Below are positions 49,342 to 62,104 of a DNA stretch of 64,000 bases, one piece after another (the stretch's first letter is position 1; every line of letters begins with the position of its first letter). This stretch comes from Strix aluco (Eukaryota; Chordata; Aves; Strigiformes; Strigidae): positions 79,721,937 through 79,785,936 of the forward strand of contig NC_133932.1 of assembly GCF_031877795.1 (NCBI RefSeq), written 5' to 3'. The translations under genes were made by a program, and so were the position numbers. The notes under the pieces were generated by a model that made no database searches, was not told the origin of the DNA, and saw nothing but the letters and a program-made list of their open reading frames with translations.

Positions 49342-51910
49342 ATCATAGAATCATAAAATCATAGAATCATAGAACAGTTTGGGTTAGAAGGGACCTTGAA
49401 TATCATCTAGTTCCACCCCCCCTGACATGGGCAGGGACACCTTCCACTAGATCAGGTTGTTCAAAGCTCCATCCAACCTGGCCTTGAACACCTCCAGGGA
49501 GGGGGCAGCCACAGCTTCTCTGGGCAACCTGTTCCAGTGTCTCACCACCCTCACAGTAAAGAATTTCTTCCTAATGTCTCATCTAAATCTTCCCCCTTTC
49601 AGTTTAAAACTGTTACCCCTCATCCTATCACTACACTCCCTGATAAAGAGTCCCTCCCCATCTTTCCTGTAGGACCCCTTCTCTTCTCCAGGCTGAACAA
49701 CCCCAACTCTCTCAGCCTATCCTCACAGGGGAGGTGCTCCAGGTGCTCATCTTCATGGTCCTTCTCTGGACCTGCTCAAGCAGGTCCATGTCCTTCTTAC
49801 ACTGGTGTCCCCAGAGCTGGACACAGTACTCCAGGTGGATTCTCACAAGAGCAGAGTAGAGGGGGAGAATCACCTCCCTCGACCTGCTGGCCACGCTTCT
49901 CTTGATGCAGTCCAGGATATGGTTGGCTTTTTGGGCTGCGAGTGCACGTTGCTGGATCATAGTCAGTTTTTCATCCATTAATACCCCCAAGTCCTTCTCT
50001 GTAGGGCTGCTCTCACTTGGCCTTTTCTAACTTCATGAGGTTTGCACGGGCCCACCTTTCAAGCCTGTCCAGGTCCCTCTGGATGGCACATCCCTTCCCT
50101 CCAGCGTGTCGACCACACCACACAGCTTGGTGTCATCGGCAAACTTGCTGAGGGTGCACTCAATCCCACTGTCCATGTCTCCAACAAAGAAGTTAAACAG
50201 GGCTGGTCCCAACACTGACCCTTGAGGAACACCATTTGTCACTGGTCTCCACTTGGACATTGAGCCATTGACCACAACTCTTTGAATGTGACCATCCAGC
50301 CAATTCCTTATCCACCAAGTGGTCCACCCATCAAAACTATGTCTCTCCAATTTAGAGACAAGAATTGTCATGCAGGACAGTGTCAAATGCTTTGCACAAG
50401 TCTGGGTAGATGATGTCACTTGTTCTTCCCTTATCAACCAATGCTGTAACCTCATTGTAGAAGGCCATCAGATTTGTCAGGCACAATTTGTCCTTAGTGA
50501 AGCCATGGTGGCTGTGACCAGTCACCTCCTTATTTTCCATGTACTCTAGCATAGTTTCCAGGAGGATCTGCTCCATGATCTTGCCAGGCACAGAGGTGAG
50601 AGTGACTGGCCTGTAGTTCCCCAGGTCTTCCTTTTTTCCCCTTTTAAAAAATGGGGGTTATGTTTCCCCTTTTCCAGTCAGCGGGAACTTCACTGGACTG
50701 CCATGAGTTCTCAAATATGATGAACAGTGGCTTAGCCACTTCATCTGTCAGTCCCCTCAAGACCTGCGGATGCATCTCATCAGGTCCCATGGACTTGTGT
50801 ACCTTCAGGTTCCTTAGATAGTCTCAAGCCTGATTTTCTTCTACAGTGGGCAGTTCTTCATTCTCCCGGTCCCTGCCTTTGCCTTCTGTGACTTGGGCAG
50901 TGTGACTGGAGCACTTGCCAGTGAATGCTGAGGCAAAAAAGTCACTGAGTACCTCAGCCTTCCCCACATCCTGGGTAACCAGGTGTCCCATTCCCTTCCG
51001 GAGAGGGCCCACATTTTCCCTAGTCTTTATTTCATCACTGATGTACCTATAGAAGCTTTTCTTGTTGCCTTTGATGTCCCTGACCAGATTTGATTCTGTC
51101 AGGGTTTTGGCCTTCCTAACCTGATCCCTGGCTGCTTGGACAATTTCTCTGTATTTCCCCCAGGCTATCTGTTCTTGCTTCCACCTTCTGTAGGTTTCCT
51201 TTTTGTGTCTGAGTTTGTTCAGGAGCTCCTTGTTCATCCATGCAGGTCTCCTGGCATTTTACCTGACTTCCTCTTTGTCGAGATGCATCGTTCCTGAGCT
51301 TGGAGAAGGTGATCCCCGAATATTAACCAGCTTTCTTGGGCCTCTCTTCCCTCCAGGGCTTTATCCCATGCTACTCTGCCAAGCAGATCCCTGAGGAGGC
51401 CAAAGTCTGCTCTCCTGAAGTCCAGGGTAGGGAGCTTGCTGTGTGCTCTCCTTGCATCCTTAAGGATCTTGAACTCCACCATTTCATGGTCACTGCAGCC
51501 AAGGCTGCCCTTGAGCTTCACATTCCTCACCAGATCCTCCTTGTTGGTGAGAAAAGGTCCAGCATAGCACCTCTCCTCATTGGCTCCTCTGTCACTTGGA
51601 GAAGGAAGTTATCATCAGGAACCTTCTGGATTGCTTATGCCTGCTGTGTTGTTCCTCCAACAGATACCAGGGTGGCTGAAGTCCCTGATGAAGACCAGGG
51701 CTTGTGAATGTGAGGCTGCTCCCATCTGTATATAGAGGGCCTCATCTGTTCACTCTTCCTGGTTGGGCGGTCTATAGCGGACCCCACTATAACATCATCT
51801 GTCCCTGCCCTCCCTTTAATCCTGAACCATAAGCTCTCAATCAGCTCCTCATCCATCCTCAGGTGGAGCTCCATGCACTCCAGCTGGTCATTGACATAAA
51901 TGACCATGTA
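49342..51910 (-). mobile_element. CR1 LINE, 2.6 kb, endonuclease and reverse transcriptase remains
   Basis: The tail is at the left, with four octamers (ATCATAGAATCATAAAATCAT...). Moving right on the minus strand come the 3' untranslated region, the end of the reverse transcriptase (49990-49712, [20 protein letters not shown]) and the RT core with catalytic FADD at 50143-50132. [17 protein letters not shown] and the upstream [12 protein letters not shown] motif are also present. Then follow the linker and the end of the APE-type endonuclease, with SDHEMVEF near 51480-51500. The element is 5'-truncated near 51910 inside the endonuclease. At least five stops or frame changes separate the pieces, so it cannot transpose by itself. 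Confidence 0.95.
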
Positions 51911-52850
51911 TGTGGAAAAAAATTATCTGTCTTCTGGTGGCAAAATGCATTTCTCCTTTTGCTAGACAGCAATATTTAACAGCAACACAGATATTTATTT
52001 CATTTACCATCTTTCTGTCCCTGCTTCATAACTGATTTCACCACAGTGCAGGACCCAGAAATGTAACAACATTCATTTTGCTCCTCTATCACTCACACTG
52101 CCCTACATTGCATTTAATTTTGTGCTCACAACTGGTGATGATGATGAACTCTCAGCTTGCAGATTGTCTCAAGTGATGCCCTCAAATGCTACAAACACTG
52201 TGAGAGCTATTTATGTTCCTAACCATAAGTCTTCAGGAGAGAGACTGTTGTTTGGAGATCTGCAGGTATCTGAGACATCTACACAGGGTTTACACATATG
52301 ACAAAGCATCTATTCTGAGATCTGCACCCTTCTGGAGCCACAGCTGAAGGTCAGGTGGGCAACCTCAGGGCACCATAAAATATTCTGTTTAGCAGCCTGA
52401 TTGCTCCCCAGTAATATGAACTGCCCACGCCATCTGGCCTTCAGTGTCAGGATCCAGCCTTCATGCCCACTCAGCCATCAGCTTCTGGGGGTTTGGTTTC
52501 AAACAACAGTATGAGTTTCCAGATGGTGGCATCTGTCTCCCAGGAACTAAGCTTGTTTTACAGCAGTAATCAAGCAAGCAATGAGATACTACCACCACAA
52601 TCTAGAGAAATCTGGATATTACAAAGTCCTCCGATCCTTTTGCTTTCCCAAAATGTTATACCCTAACATAGGTGGCATGAGAACAGAACCTTGCAGTGGG
52701 GATTTCATTAATAGCACTGGAAAGGGCTACAAAAGGTTATCTAACACAGTCCCATTGCAAGGCATATGTATAGTACCTAGTTCTTCATGATTATTAACCT
52801 GATCATAAGGCTCTCCAATATAAGAGTCCAGATGCATATACACCACATAT
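51911..52850. other. Unique-looking spacer between two CR1 copies
   Basis: No gene or repeat was recognised. Both edges are defined by the flanking CR1 insertions. Confidence 0.5.
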
Positions 52851-53010
52851 ATAGAATCATTGAATCATAGAATCACAGAATCATTTAGGTTGGAAAAGAA
52901 CCTCAAGATCATTGAGTCCAACTGTAAACCTAACACTGCTAAGTCCACCACTAAATCGTGTCCCTAAGTGCCACATCTACACTTTTAAGTCTTTTAAATC
53001 CCTCCAGGGA
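52851..53010 (-). mobile_element. CR1 3' tail of a different subfamily
   Basis: Octamers ATAGAATCATTGAATCATAGAATCAC are followed by GGTTGGAAAAGAACCTCAAG. The 3' untranslated text that follows (AACCTAACACTGCTAAGTCC, CACATCTACACTTTTAAG) differs from the other CR1 copies here and belongs to a distinct subfamily. It breaks off at CCCTCCAGGGA, where LTR sequence begins. Confidence 0.85.
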
Positions 53011-53743
53011 CACCTTCCCCCACCCTTCCCTTCTTCCTGGGCTCAGTTTTGCTCCTGATTTCTCTACCTCCTCCCCCCAAGCGGTGCAGGGGGGCAGGGG
53101 ATACGGACTGTGGTCAGTTCATCACCTGTTGGTTCTGCTGCTCCTTCCTCTTCAGGGGGAGGACTCCTCACACTCTTCCCCTAACCCAGCATGAGGTCCC
53201 TCCCATGGGAGACAGTCCTCTATGAATTCTCTAATGTGAGTCCTTCCCATGGGCTGCGAACTGCTCCAGCGTGGGTCCCTCCCGTGGGCTGCAGTCCTCC
53301 CAGCAACAGACTGCTCCAGCGGGGGCTTCCCTCAGAGTCACAGCCTTCTTCAGGCACAGTCACCTGCTCCGGCATGGGGTCCTCCACGGGCTGCAGGTGG
53401 GCATCTGCTCCACCATGGACCTCTATGGGCTGCAGGGGCACAGCCTGACCTCTCACTACGGGCTGCAGGGGAGTCTCCGCTCCGGCGCACCTCCCCCTCC
53501 CTCCTCATCCTTTCTTCAGCTGACCTCAGTGTTTGCAGAGGTATTTCCCTCACAACTCCTCCTCTCCAAGTTTCCCTTCTTAAATATGTTATCACAGAGG
53601 TGCAGCCACCATCGCTGATGGGCTTGGCCTTGGCCTGAGGTGGGTCTGACTTGAAGCCGGGGGAGCTTCCAGAAGCTTCTCACAGGAACCACCCCTGTAG
53701 CCCCTTCCCCCACTACCAAACCCCACCACACAAACCCAATACA
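53011..53743 (-). mobile_element. Truncated endogenous-retrovirus LTR inside CR1
   Basis: Read on the minus strand, the block starts with TGTATTGGGTTTGTGTGGTG at 53743, a proper TG terminus. It carries a TATA-like ATATTTAAGAAGG near 53575-53587. It then contains several diverged copies of a GC-rich word (TGCTCCAGCGTGGGTCCC and GGGCTGCAG on the plus strand). This matches a widespread avian ERV LTR type that I recognise only by pattern. The 3' part, including the CA terminus, is missing at the left junction near 53010. No gag, pol or env sequence is present. Open frames here come from the repeats. Confidence 0.65.
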
Positions 53744-55110
53744 GATGGCACTCAGGATGATCTGTTTCATAACATTCCTCAGCACCAAGCTCAGGCTGAC
53801 AGGCCTGTAGTCCCCCGGATCCTTCTTCCAGCCCTTCTTGTGGATGGACCTCACCCAGTCAACTGGGACATCCCCGGTTAGCCAGGACTGCTGATAAATG
53901 ATGGAAAGTGGCTTGGTGAGCACTTCTGCCAGCTCCCTCAGTACCCTTGGGTGGATCCCATCCTGCTCCATAGACTTGTGTGTGTCTAAGTGGTGTAGCA
54001 GGTCACTAACTATTTCCCCTTGGGTTATGGGGGCTTCATTGTACTCCCCATCCCCGTCATCCAGCTCAGGGGGGTGGGTACCTGGAGAACAATTGGTTTT
54101 ACTATTAAAGACTGAGTCAAAGAAGGCATTGAGTACCTCAGCTTTTTCCTCAGCCTTTGTCACTATGTTTCTGCCTGCATCCAGTAAAGGATGGAGATTC
54201 TCCTTAGCCCTCCTTTTGTTGCTAATGTATTTATAGAAACATTTTTTACTGCCTTTTATGGCAGTAGCCAGATTAAGTTCTAGCTGGGATTTAGCCCTTC
54301 TAATTTTCTACTTGCATAACCTCAAGACATCCCTTCAGTCCTCCTGATTTACCTGCCCCTTCTTCCAAAGGTCATAAACTCCTTTTTTTTTTCCTGAGTT
54401 CCAGCCAAATCTCTCTGTTCAGACAGGTCAGTCTTCTTCCCCACTGGCTCATCTTTCATAGGGATGGCCTGCTCTTGCACCTTTAAGATTTCCTTCTTGA
54501 AGCATGTCCAGCCCTTCTGGACTCCTCTGCCCTTCAGGACTGCCTCCCAAGGGACTACATTAACCAGGCTCCTAAACAGGCCAAAGTCTGCTCTCTGGAA
54601 GTCCAAGGTAGCAGTCCTGCTGACCCCTCTCCTTCTCCGAGAATCAAAAACACTACCATTTCATGATCGCTATGCCCAAGACGGCCTCCAACCATCACAT
54701 CACCCACAAGTCCTCTGTTTGCAAACAACAGGTCCAGTGGGGTGCCTTCCCTAGTTGGCTCCCTCACCAGTTGTCAGGAGTTTTCTTTCACACACTCCAG
54801 AAACTTCCTAGACTGTTTCCTCTCTGCTGTATTGTATTTCCAGCAGATATCTGGTAAGTTGAAGTCCCCCACAAGAACAGGGGATAGCAATTGAGAGACT
54901 TCTCCCACATGCTTCTAGAATATTTCATCTGCCTCTTCATCCTGGTTGGGTGGTCTGTAACAGACTCCAACCATGATATCTGCCTTGTTGGCTTTTCCCC
55001 TGATTCTTACCCATAAACACTCGACCCTTTCATCACCATCATCAAGCTCTATACAGTAAAACCACTTCCTAACATACAGAGCAAGGTCTTCGTATGTGAA
55101 GACTTCAAGA
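53744..55110 (-). mobile_element. CR1 LINE body, endonuclease to reverse transcriptase, cut by LTR
   Basis: On the minus strand from about 55110 come endonuclease remains (ALYVRKWFYCIELDDGDER, ECLWVRI). They are followed by a second endonuclease piece with REPTREGTPLDLLFANRGL and the catalytic SDHEMVVF near 54640-54670. The linker and reverse-transcriptase N-terminal part come next (AEVLNAFFDSVFNSKTN, DGIHPRVLRELAEVLTKPLS). The RT frame is cut after KQIILSAI at 53744, where the LTR begins, so the catalytic FADD half is absent. Frame breaks occur between the pieces. It is inactive. Confidence 0.92.
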
Positions 55111-56270
55111 GGAAACCAGCAGTACAGATGAATTCAGTGTTCAAGTGAATGGGGCTAGATAAATGAAAAAATGGGAGACTAATATGAAAATAAATTCTAG
55201 AGAGGTACTGATTACTATAGGCTCAAACAGCCCCTGCTTACAATGGTGCTTTTAAAACAGTGAGTCTAAGGTGCTGTGAAGAACAATTAAGAAAACAAAA
55301 CTAACCAGAACTTTTGAGATCTTCCTTTCTTCTGCTACCTTCATTTAATGTTGGCTTTGTTGTGTCCCAAGAAAAATTTCTCATGCAGACTATTTTTTTT
55401 TTTCTTACCATTAATATAGCTTTCCACGGCATTTAGTAGAGGTCAGTCGACTTTGATCAAAAAGGGGTTGGTAATGGTCATTATATCCTAAATTGCCGCA
55501 GTATAGCCTTCTCTTTTAACCAGACTCATCTCCAGGGATGTGGCATGTCTGAAAAGCTTGTTGTTGGGAAAACTGAGAAATGTGAAAAAGTTTTGATCTG
55601 ATAAAATAGTCATCAAACAGGGGCCTGGACTACTCTTGGAAGGACCAGATCTAATAAAGGGCTTCAGTTACTCTGTAAAAGAGAGGTCAGTGTTTCCTCC
55701 TTACTTAAGTCTGTACGTACTTCTCCATACTCCCATCCCAGTCCTAGTTCACTGTATTCACACACTTACATGAAATAGTATGGCTGAACATGCAATCAGC
55801 TCCTCCCAAGGTCCACGCACCCTCAGAAGATATAAGGACACACATATGATGCTAACAGTGAGGCAACAGACTGCAGCTTCTCATCCTTCCCCACAGGAGC
55901 TTATGAGATTATCCCGACAGTTTGGACTGGTCCTCAGTGCTGCTGGAATAGAAATGAAGTCTAATGAATTCATTACCATTATTTGCATACTTAAGTCTTA
56001 ATTCAGTCCAAGTATGGTAATTCTGACACTGGGGTCACTTGAAGTAGTGCTGGTGACTATTCAAGTCTTGGCTCTCCTGTCTTAATTCAATCTGAGATAA
56101 AGTCTATCAAAGTCAATTGGAATCAAAAGATTTAGTATCGGGCCCCAACGTAATTAAATAGTAAGTTATATCCACATGATTTTTCTCCATGTACATTTTG
56201 TTAAAAAACCATAATTATGGTCATAGTGGATCTTTACTAATGCTTGAAACTGGTCCAACAAGTATTTGTA
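55111..56270. other. Non-coding DNA right of the composite repeat
   Basis: No gene was recognised. It is AT-rich with only short frames and may include the far end of the HS6ST3 transcript. Confidence 0.4.
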
Positions 56271-59200
56271 ATCATTTTTTATAGATATGTAGATAAGATG
56301 GAACCTTTAGTGTTTCAAAAACGCAAACAATGTTTATTTGTTGCTCATAAGTAATTCATGGACCCAACAATATCCAACAAAACTTCTTCATTTTTAACAG
56401 ATTTCTTAATGAACATCATTTTACAGAAAACCACCAACAAATAAATATAGGAAAACAATTGCTTTTGACATCACAATGGTTAAACACATTAAATAATTCA
56501 TTAAATTGTGCTTTACATCAATGAAAATCCCTAGGTCTACAAACTATCTTGTAAATAGGAATAAAAGTAGATATGGTTACTCACAATACAATCTCTTAGT
56601 AGCAGAGTTCACACACATTATTGCACATAAACAGAAGGAAAATTCCTAAAGAATAAAGTAATTTACAGCCTATTAATTTACCCTTTCATCTCAAATATGG
56701 CAACAGATGGGAACTCTTGATTTTTATTTTCTTCACTTTCAACATTTATTTGAAATCACAGAGCTAGTGATATGGCCAAGAAGAAAGCCAAGGATGTTGT
56801 AGGCTATGGAACCCATTTCCTTCCACAAAATATCAACAATGAAATTATTATAAGAACCAAACTGAAAGAAGTGTTTCAGTGCAAACTGGGTACATTTTCC
56901 AAGTATGCTTCTGCCACATATAGGGAGGTACAGCAATCTGCTCCAGCAGAATGATTTTATTGTGATTGTTCATCTTGTACAGGATAGTCTCCACCAGGCT
57001 GGAAAGAAGATATTCCTTATCTCAGACCAAAAAGGAATAATTCCACATATATCAGAGGAACAGCAACAGAGGGGAAAAAAAGTGTCAGTGACATAAGTTT
57101 TATAACACCTGTGCTCATAACTGATAGAAGACTGTGAGTGAGAAACAAGAAAACACTAGTGCAGAAGGAAGCATGTGTTAACAGGAAGAGCAGTTTGAGA
57201 AACCTCCCAGTTTAGCAGTGGACATCAAATCTAAAATATCTCCAGATGCAAAGGTGATGTGACCTGCCATTTGGTTTGGTTGAATGGATATGCTGCAGTT
57301 AAGAAGTTTGGCTCTGAATCTGACTTCCACCACTTTTTTGTTCTGTACTTCTGTTTTTAGTGAACTGCAAATAACTACGTATACTGGGCAGAATCGCAGC
57401 CTCATTAACACAACTGCAGTAAAGAACACCTAACATCAGAAACGGTGATTTTTTTCTTTCCCCATGGTGAAAAAGCTTTTTATTAGCACTGATGAGTGGG
57501 GAAGAGGGGACAAATTTTCATTTCTTAATAAAGTATGGCCCGTAGGCAATAGGCTGTGTTCTTGGACTAGACATTGAACTACCAGGAACAAGTTTTAATG
57601 ACACAGCATGTTTCTCTGTCTGCTCCAAGCCTACAGTGAAGTATTACTGGAAAAGGCAGCTAGTGCTGAGGATGTGATGGGGGAGATTAGCAAGTACATC
57701 TCCATTACAAAAGAATGAGATCTATTTCAGCACCACAGTAGCAGAAGCCAAACTGCCTTGTTTAAGCAACAAAATAATGCCAGGAAGATGGACAGAAATC
57801 CTATAGCATTGTTGCTTATGAAGGTTTTGAAAGAAACACGCTGTGCTCTGATCATATACGAGCCAGTGTAATTACAGTGAAGTCCGTGCTGTCAGAGAAC
57901 CTGGGATAACAGAGATATGAACCAGGGCCTTTATTTTGCTTTTGCGTTACATTTTGGGCGCAGCGCCCAGGATGAGAAAAGCTGCAAGCCTGTGTCTTAG
58001 AAGTCAGCCTGAAAGTATTTCCGAACTGCTTTATTTGTCATGTGCCAGGAAGTTCTGCTAAGAAAAACGGTATTGTTGGGACAGTGAGTTTGCTGGATCT
58101 ACTGCTGGAGCTGGGGAAGGAGGTGCTGGGTCCTTCAGTCCCCAGGGGTCTGGACAAGATCCCAGCTGCTGGCTGCCCCCCTGAAACTACTCCTTCACAA
58201 CCAGGGTTATCTATATGGGCTCCAAGGAAAAAAAAACCAACCAACAAACCAACTTCATTTTTAACTAAATCCCAAGCCTTAAGGCAAATCCCTATAACAT
58301 AGATGCTACAGCACATTAACAGCTCTTCAGGACCCTAATCTTGTCTCCTGGGAGATGACTGAGGAAAAGGTTAGGCATGGCATTAAGGTATTGTCAAACT
58401 ATTAAAGCTAATGTAAACTGCCCAAAGACTGCTTCTTTCCTCATTAGGCTTTGTTTTGTGTCAGGCAGAAGGAAGAGTCTGGAGAATGGTTGGTGTGCTT
58501 AGACAGCTGAAACTGATACTTACTATCACTGGTGAGGCTCCAGGGAACCTTTCCTGAGCTCTGTCTCCTCTCCCCCGAAAAGATAAAACTACATTTTCTA
58601 AATGAAAAACGAGTGCCCCATTGCAGTGAGCGGCACAGAGAGGTGGCCCTCTGGGGAAAGCGGCAGGGACGTGAGGAAGAAGACCCCTTTTTTGTGCTTA
58701 GGAGGAAAAAGAAGGGATCCTTTATAACAAAAGATGGTCTGGGACTGATTCTACTTCCTTGCTTATCTTTCTCCTTAATGTGAATTTGGCCTTGCATCCT
58801 CCCTCCCACGCGGCTGGCTTCTCTCCTGTGCAGCCCTGCCTCTTGCCAAGCCCCATGCCCTGCCTGCCAGCCCTGCCTCTACCACACACCCCACACCACT
58901 GCCCACCTTGTCTCTGCCTCTGCTGGGGGGGCCTTCAGGGTCCCCCCAGCACCCCTAGCCTCCTGTGCTCATGGAAACAAGGAGCACACCTGCAAATCCT
59001 GGACATATCAGGTGCCAAAGGCATCCTTCCCTTCTCTTGTTGCGGGGTCTGCAGCAAGATGCAGCAATGGGCCCAGGAATCGGGAGATGCAACAGCTCCC
59101 CATCATCCCTGCATCACCAGCCAGAAAGTTCCTTCCCTCTGCAGGGCCAGGGCCAGCCCAGCCTGAAACCCCAGTGCCAGTGGGTAAGACGTCAGAGCAC

Positions 59201-61398
59201 TATGAATTACCTGCACTGTGCTAAAGGTGCAAAAATAATGATCAGACTTAGCTCTTCGTGGCCTTGCTGTCCTGCAGCCAGTATACCCAGAGCAAGCTTC
59301 AGTCCTAGGCTGTAAACATTTCAATTTAAATCTCTGAAGGCAGGTGTCCATATACGAGCGAGGTGTCTGAGCGTCTCTTCCAGGTGATGGGGATCCAAGC
59401 AGTACTATTCGGGGCATCTAGAGAGCTCCTCACTCTTCTCTAAGGCAGACATCCCATGCTCAGGCAGAAGAATAACAATTTGCAGTCTTGCGTTTTCCAT
59501 GACTGAACTTGGAGGTGGGAGGAGATGCAAATGATCTACCAGTCGAACAGGTATTAGGGACCAAAAACCACCGCTACTCACCCCAAAAGTAGCACATTGA
59601 CAATCAGGCATAAAGCAGCATATTGCTAATAAACTACATTGATAATGAGGCATCATCCTGGTAGCCCTCTTCTCTTCTTAATAGCCGTTATGATATTCCA
59701 CGTTTAATGTATTATTGTATGCATTAACTCTCAACAGGATCATTAAAACATATTTTTGATATTGTGCATAGATAAGTAGCATAGCATTGTCGGAAGAAAA
59801 GAAGATACAGCATGCACTAAATAAAAAAAGACTTGGAAATGAAGGGACAAATTTTCAAATTCAGCCTCTTTTTTTTCTGTAACACATTATTTTTTTTTTA
59901 CCAACGGGATAAAAACCTTGAATTTTGAAAATAAATGAGAAATGTGCATCCACATCAGGTACTCCGGTATTTCTAATTAGCAAATCTGTAAGGTAAAAGC
60001 CATTCATGCATGCAATAATATACTTTCAGCATCTCGATTTAGCAGCCACGTTGAGGCACTTAGAGAAATTTCCTCCTAATGCTTTACATTTATGCTAGAA
60101 GAAGGAAAAAAACTCTCTCAAAAGATCTATGGTGCACAGGACCCTCTTTTTAAAATTTCACTATTACGAATGGAACAACATAAAATCTTGGAATAAATAG
60201 ATGCAGTTTAGCCACAAGAATGTAATATGTGGAGGAAGAATTGAATCTTTTTCTAGACAAGGAAGAAAAACAGATACAGATCTCTCATCATGAAAACAAT
60301 AAATTTACAAAGAATCTTCATATAGAATAATAAATATCAAGGCTTTCCACATATCCATTATGTATCCTATAAAAATGAAAGCTGATTTTTTTTCTAGACA
60401 CTACTGTAGTTAGAGAGAAAACCAATTCAAATTGTATTCACTTGGCATCAATGTATTTTAACAGACAATATCATAAACCTGCCTACCTTCACAGAAATAT
60501 ATCTCCAGGCTTTTACAGCAAATCTGGAAAATGTCACACTAATATTTAAGCTTTTTCTGCTCTCTTTCCTCTTCCCCATAGTTTACTTGGCCCCTCTTCA
60601 CCTTTTTGTGAATGTGAAGGCTGATTTCATTGCCTCCAGCCAGATAATCTCCACGACATGTGCCCAGCTGCCACGTGGACCTCATTTCTCAAGGCTTTCC
60701 CTTTGCCACACGCACTCAGAAGGATGGCTGCTACCTGTCTGGGTTCAGTACTCTCAACATCTGCAGAGAAATAAGCTTACCCCTTCATCACTTCACTTAT
60801 AAATCACCTCTGATTGCTGGCTAGTAGAACAGAACAAGCGATGCTCCAAAGCTACATTTCCTAAGTCTTTTTTAATCACCTCAAGAAATTCTTCCCTTAA
60901 TCAAAACACAGCACGTAGAAGTTTGAAGGGCAATGCGCTTTCCTCCATTTCATTCACTAGAAAGCTATGCACTACAGTTGCAAAGGACAGTATGAAGTAA
61001 ACCAGCTCTCAGGCCACAGAGGAACCAAACCAGGGTTTTTTTCCCGATTTTTCATTCGTGTTTGCACAAGTTTTGGTAGCTCAGGTTGTATAGGGTACAT
61101 TTGTTAACGCAAAGGATATAGATCACTCTTCAACCCATCCTCATAGCTTAGGGCTTTGAAGGAAGTCTTTTTGGACAGGAATCTATTCTACTGTGATTTA
61201 ATAACACTAATCAATGCCTATTGAGAAAAAAATACATTCTCCTCACTGGCAGAAACCAGGAAAAACTGAGAGCAGGAGGGGTAGTTGTTAGATGGGGTCT
61301 CCTTTACCAAAGCAGTAGGCCTTCCTTGGCTAATTCCCAGGTAGTCAAATTGCACAAACTCTCTGATGCTCTCATCAGTTAGTCAAGATGAAGGAACA
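56271..61398 (-). other. HS6ST3: Probable HS6ST3 3' untranslated region and flank
   Basis: This stretch lies directly downstream of the HS6ST3 stop codon on the coding (minus) strand. It is AT-rich and, unlike its left neighbour, free of recognisable transposons. Candidate polyadenylation hexamers on the minus strand include ATTAAA (TTTAAT near 61197 and 59704) and AATAAA (TTTATT near 58030, 57479 and 56747). The true end cannot be chosen from sequence alone. A plus-strand pair of short frames at 56772-57096 has no recognised similarity. Confidence 0.35.
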
Positions 61399-62104
61399 TC
61401 ACCACCTTGCAACCTGACTATTATAATCTTCAGTAACAGCTACTTCTGCTGCCTCTTCCCTTGGCCACTGGTGAGCTCTCTGCTCCCGCAGCAGCCGCCG
61501 CTCCTCTCTCCTCTTTAACCGGTTCTTCTGATGTTCCTCTTGCTTGGAGTACTGGAAGCGCTGTAGGAACAGGTCCCTTGCATATTCATACAGCTGCACA
61601 TCCAAGAAATTCAGCTCCTCTATCCGTTGCCGCACATCCTCACCAATGTCCACATTGGAGGCCCGTGTAACATTGAATTGGGTGAATGGGGAAATGAATT
61701 TCAGGTTGAATGTCCTCTCAAAGAGATACTGCGTTTTCCTCTGAAATTCTGTGAGTCCGAAGAAGGCCATATTTTTCAGATTGTTCTTGGCGCTTTGGAG
61801 AAGAATCATATTTCTTTCACTCTCATTCATAAAAGTCAAGTTGTAGCATCCCACCAGGCTGAGGTCTGCCAGCATGCGCACCTGACGGTTGTTGGCCAAG
61901 TTGTAGCTACAGTCCATGAATTCCTGTAAACTGACTCCAGACCAGTCGTCTCCTTCGTAACAGGTAGGCAGTTCATCTGGTGTTGGGCTTCTTCCATCGC
62001 ACATATGAAGGGAAGTTTTCCACGTTGCACCCCTCTGGACATGCTTCCATTCACTCAAGTACCGTGACACTGGATCCCTCAGCATTGTGATGTAATAGAA
62101 GTTC
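61399..62104 (-). CDS. HS6ST3: Heparan sulfate 6-O-sulfotransferase 3, last coding exon
   Basis: Golgi type II membrane enzyme that transfers sulfate from PAPS to the 6-O position of glucosamine in heparan sulfate. The minus-strand exon starts at 62104 after acceptor GATATGTTTCAG. Its first base completes an Arg codon, and 234 codons follow to TGA at 61401-61399. RDPVSRYLSEW (near exon residues 8-18) is the 3'-phosphate PAPS-binding motif. NNRQVRMLADLSLVGCYNL and FFGLTEFQRKTQYLFE are conserved HS6ST blocks. N-glycosylation sequons NLT, NES and NVT are present. The basic, coiled-coil-like tail (RLKRREERRLLREQR) and the C-terminal YNSQVARW identify paralog 3 rather than 1 or 2. The human protein is about 471 residues, so roughly the first half is encoded by exon 1, outside the window to the right. 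Confidence 0.95.

Noticed and set aside
53191-53638. Plus- and minus-strand frames of 78-129 codons at 53.2-53.6 kb
   Set aside because: They are readings of the GC-rich repeated words inside the ERV LTR fragment.
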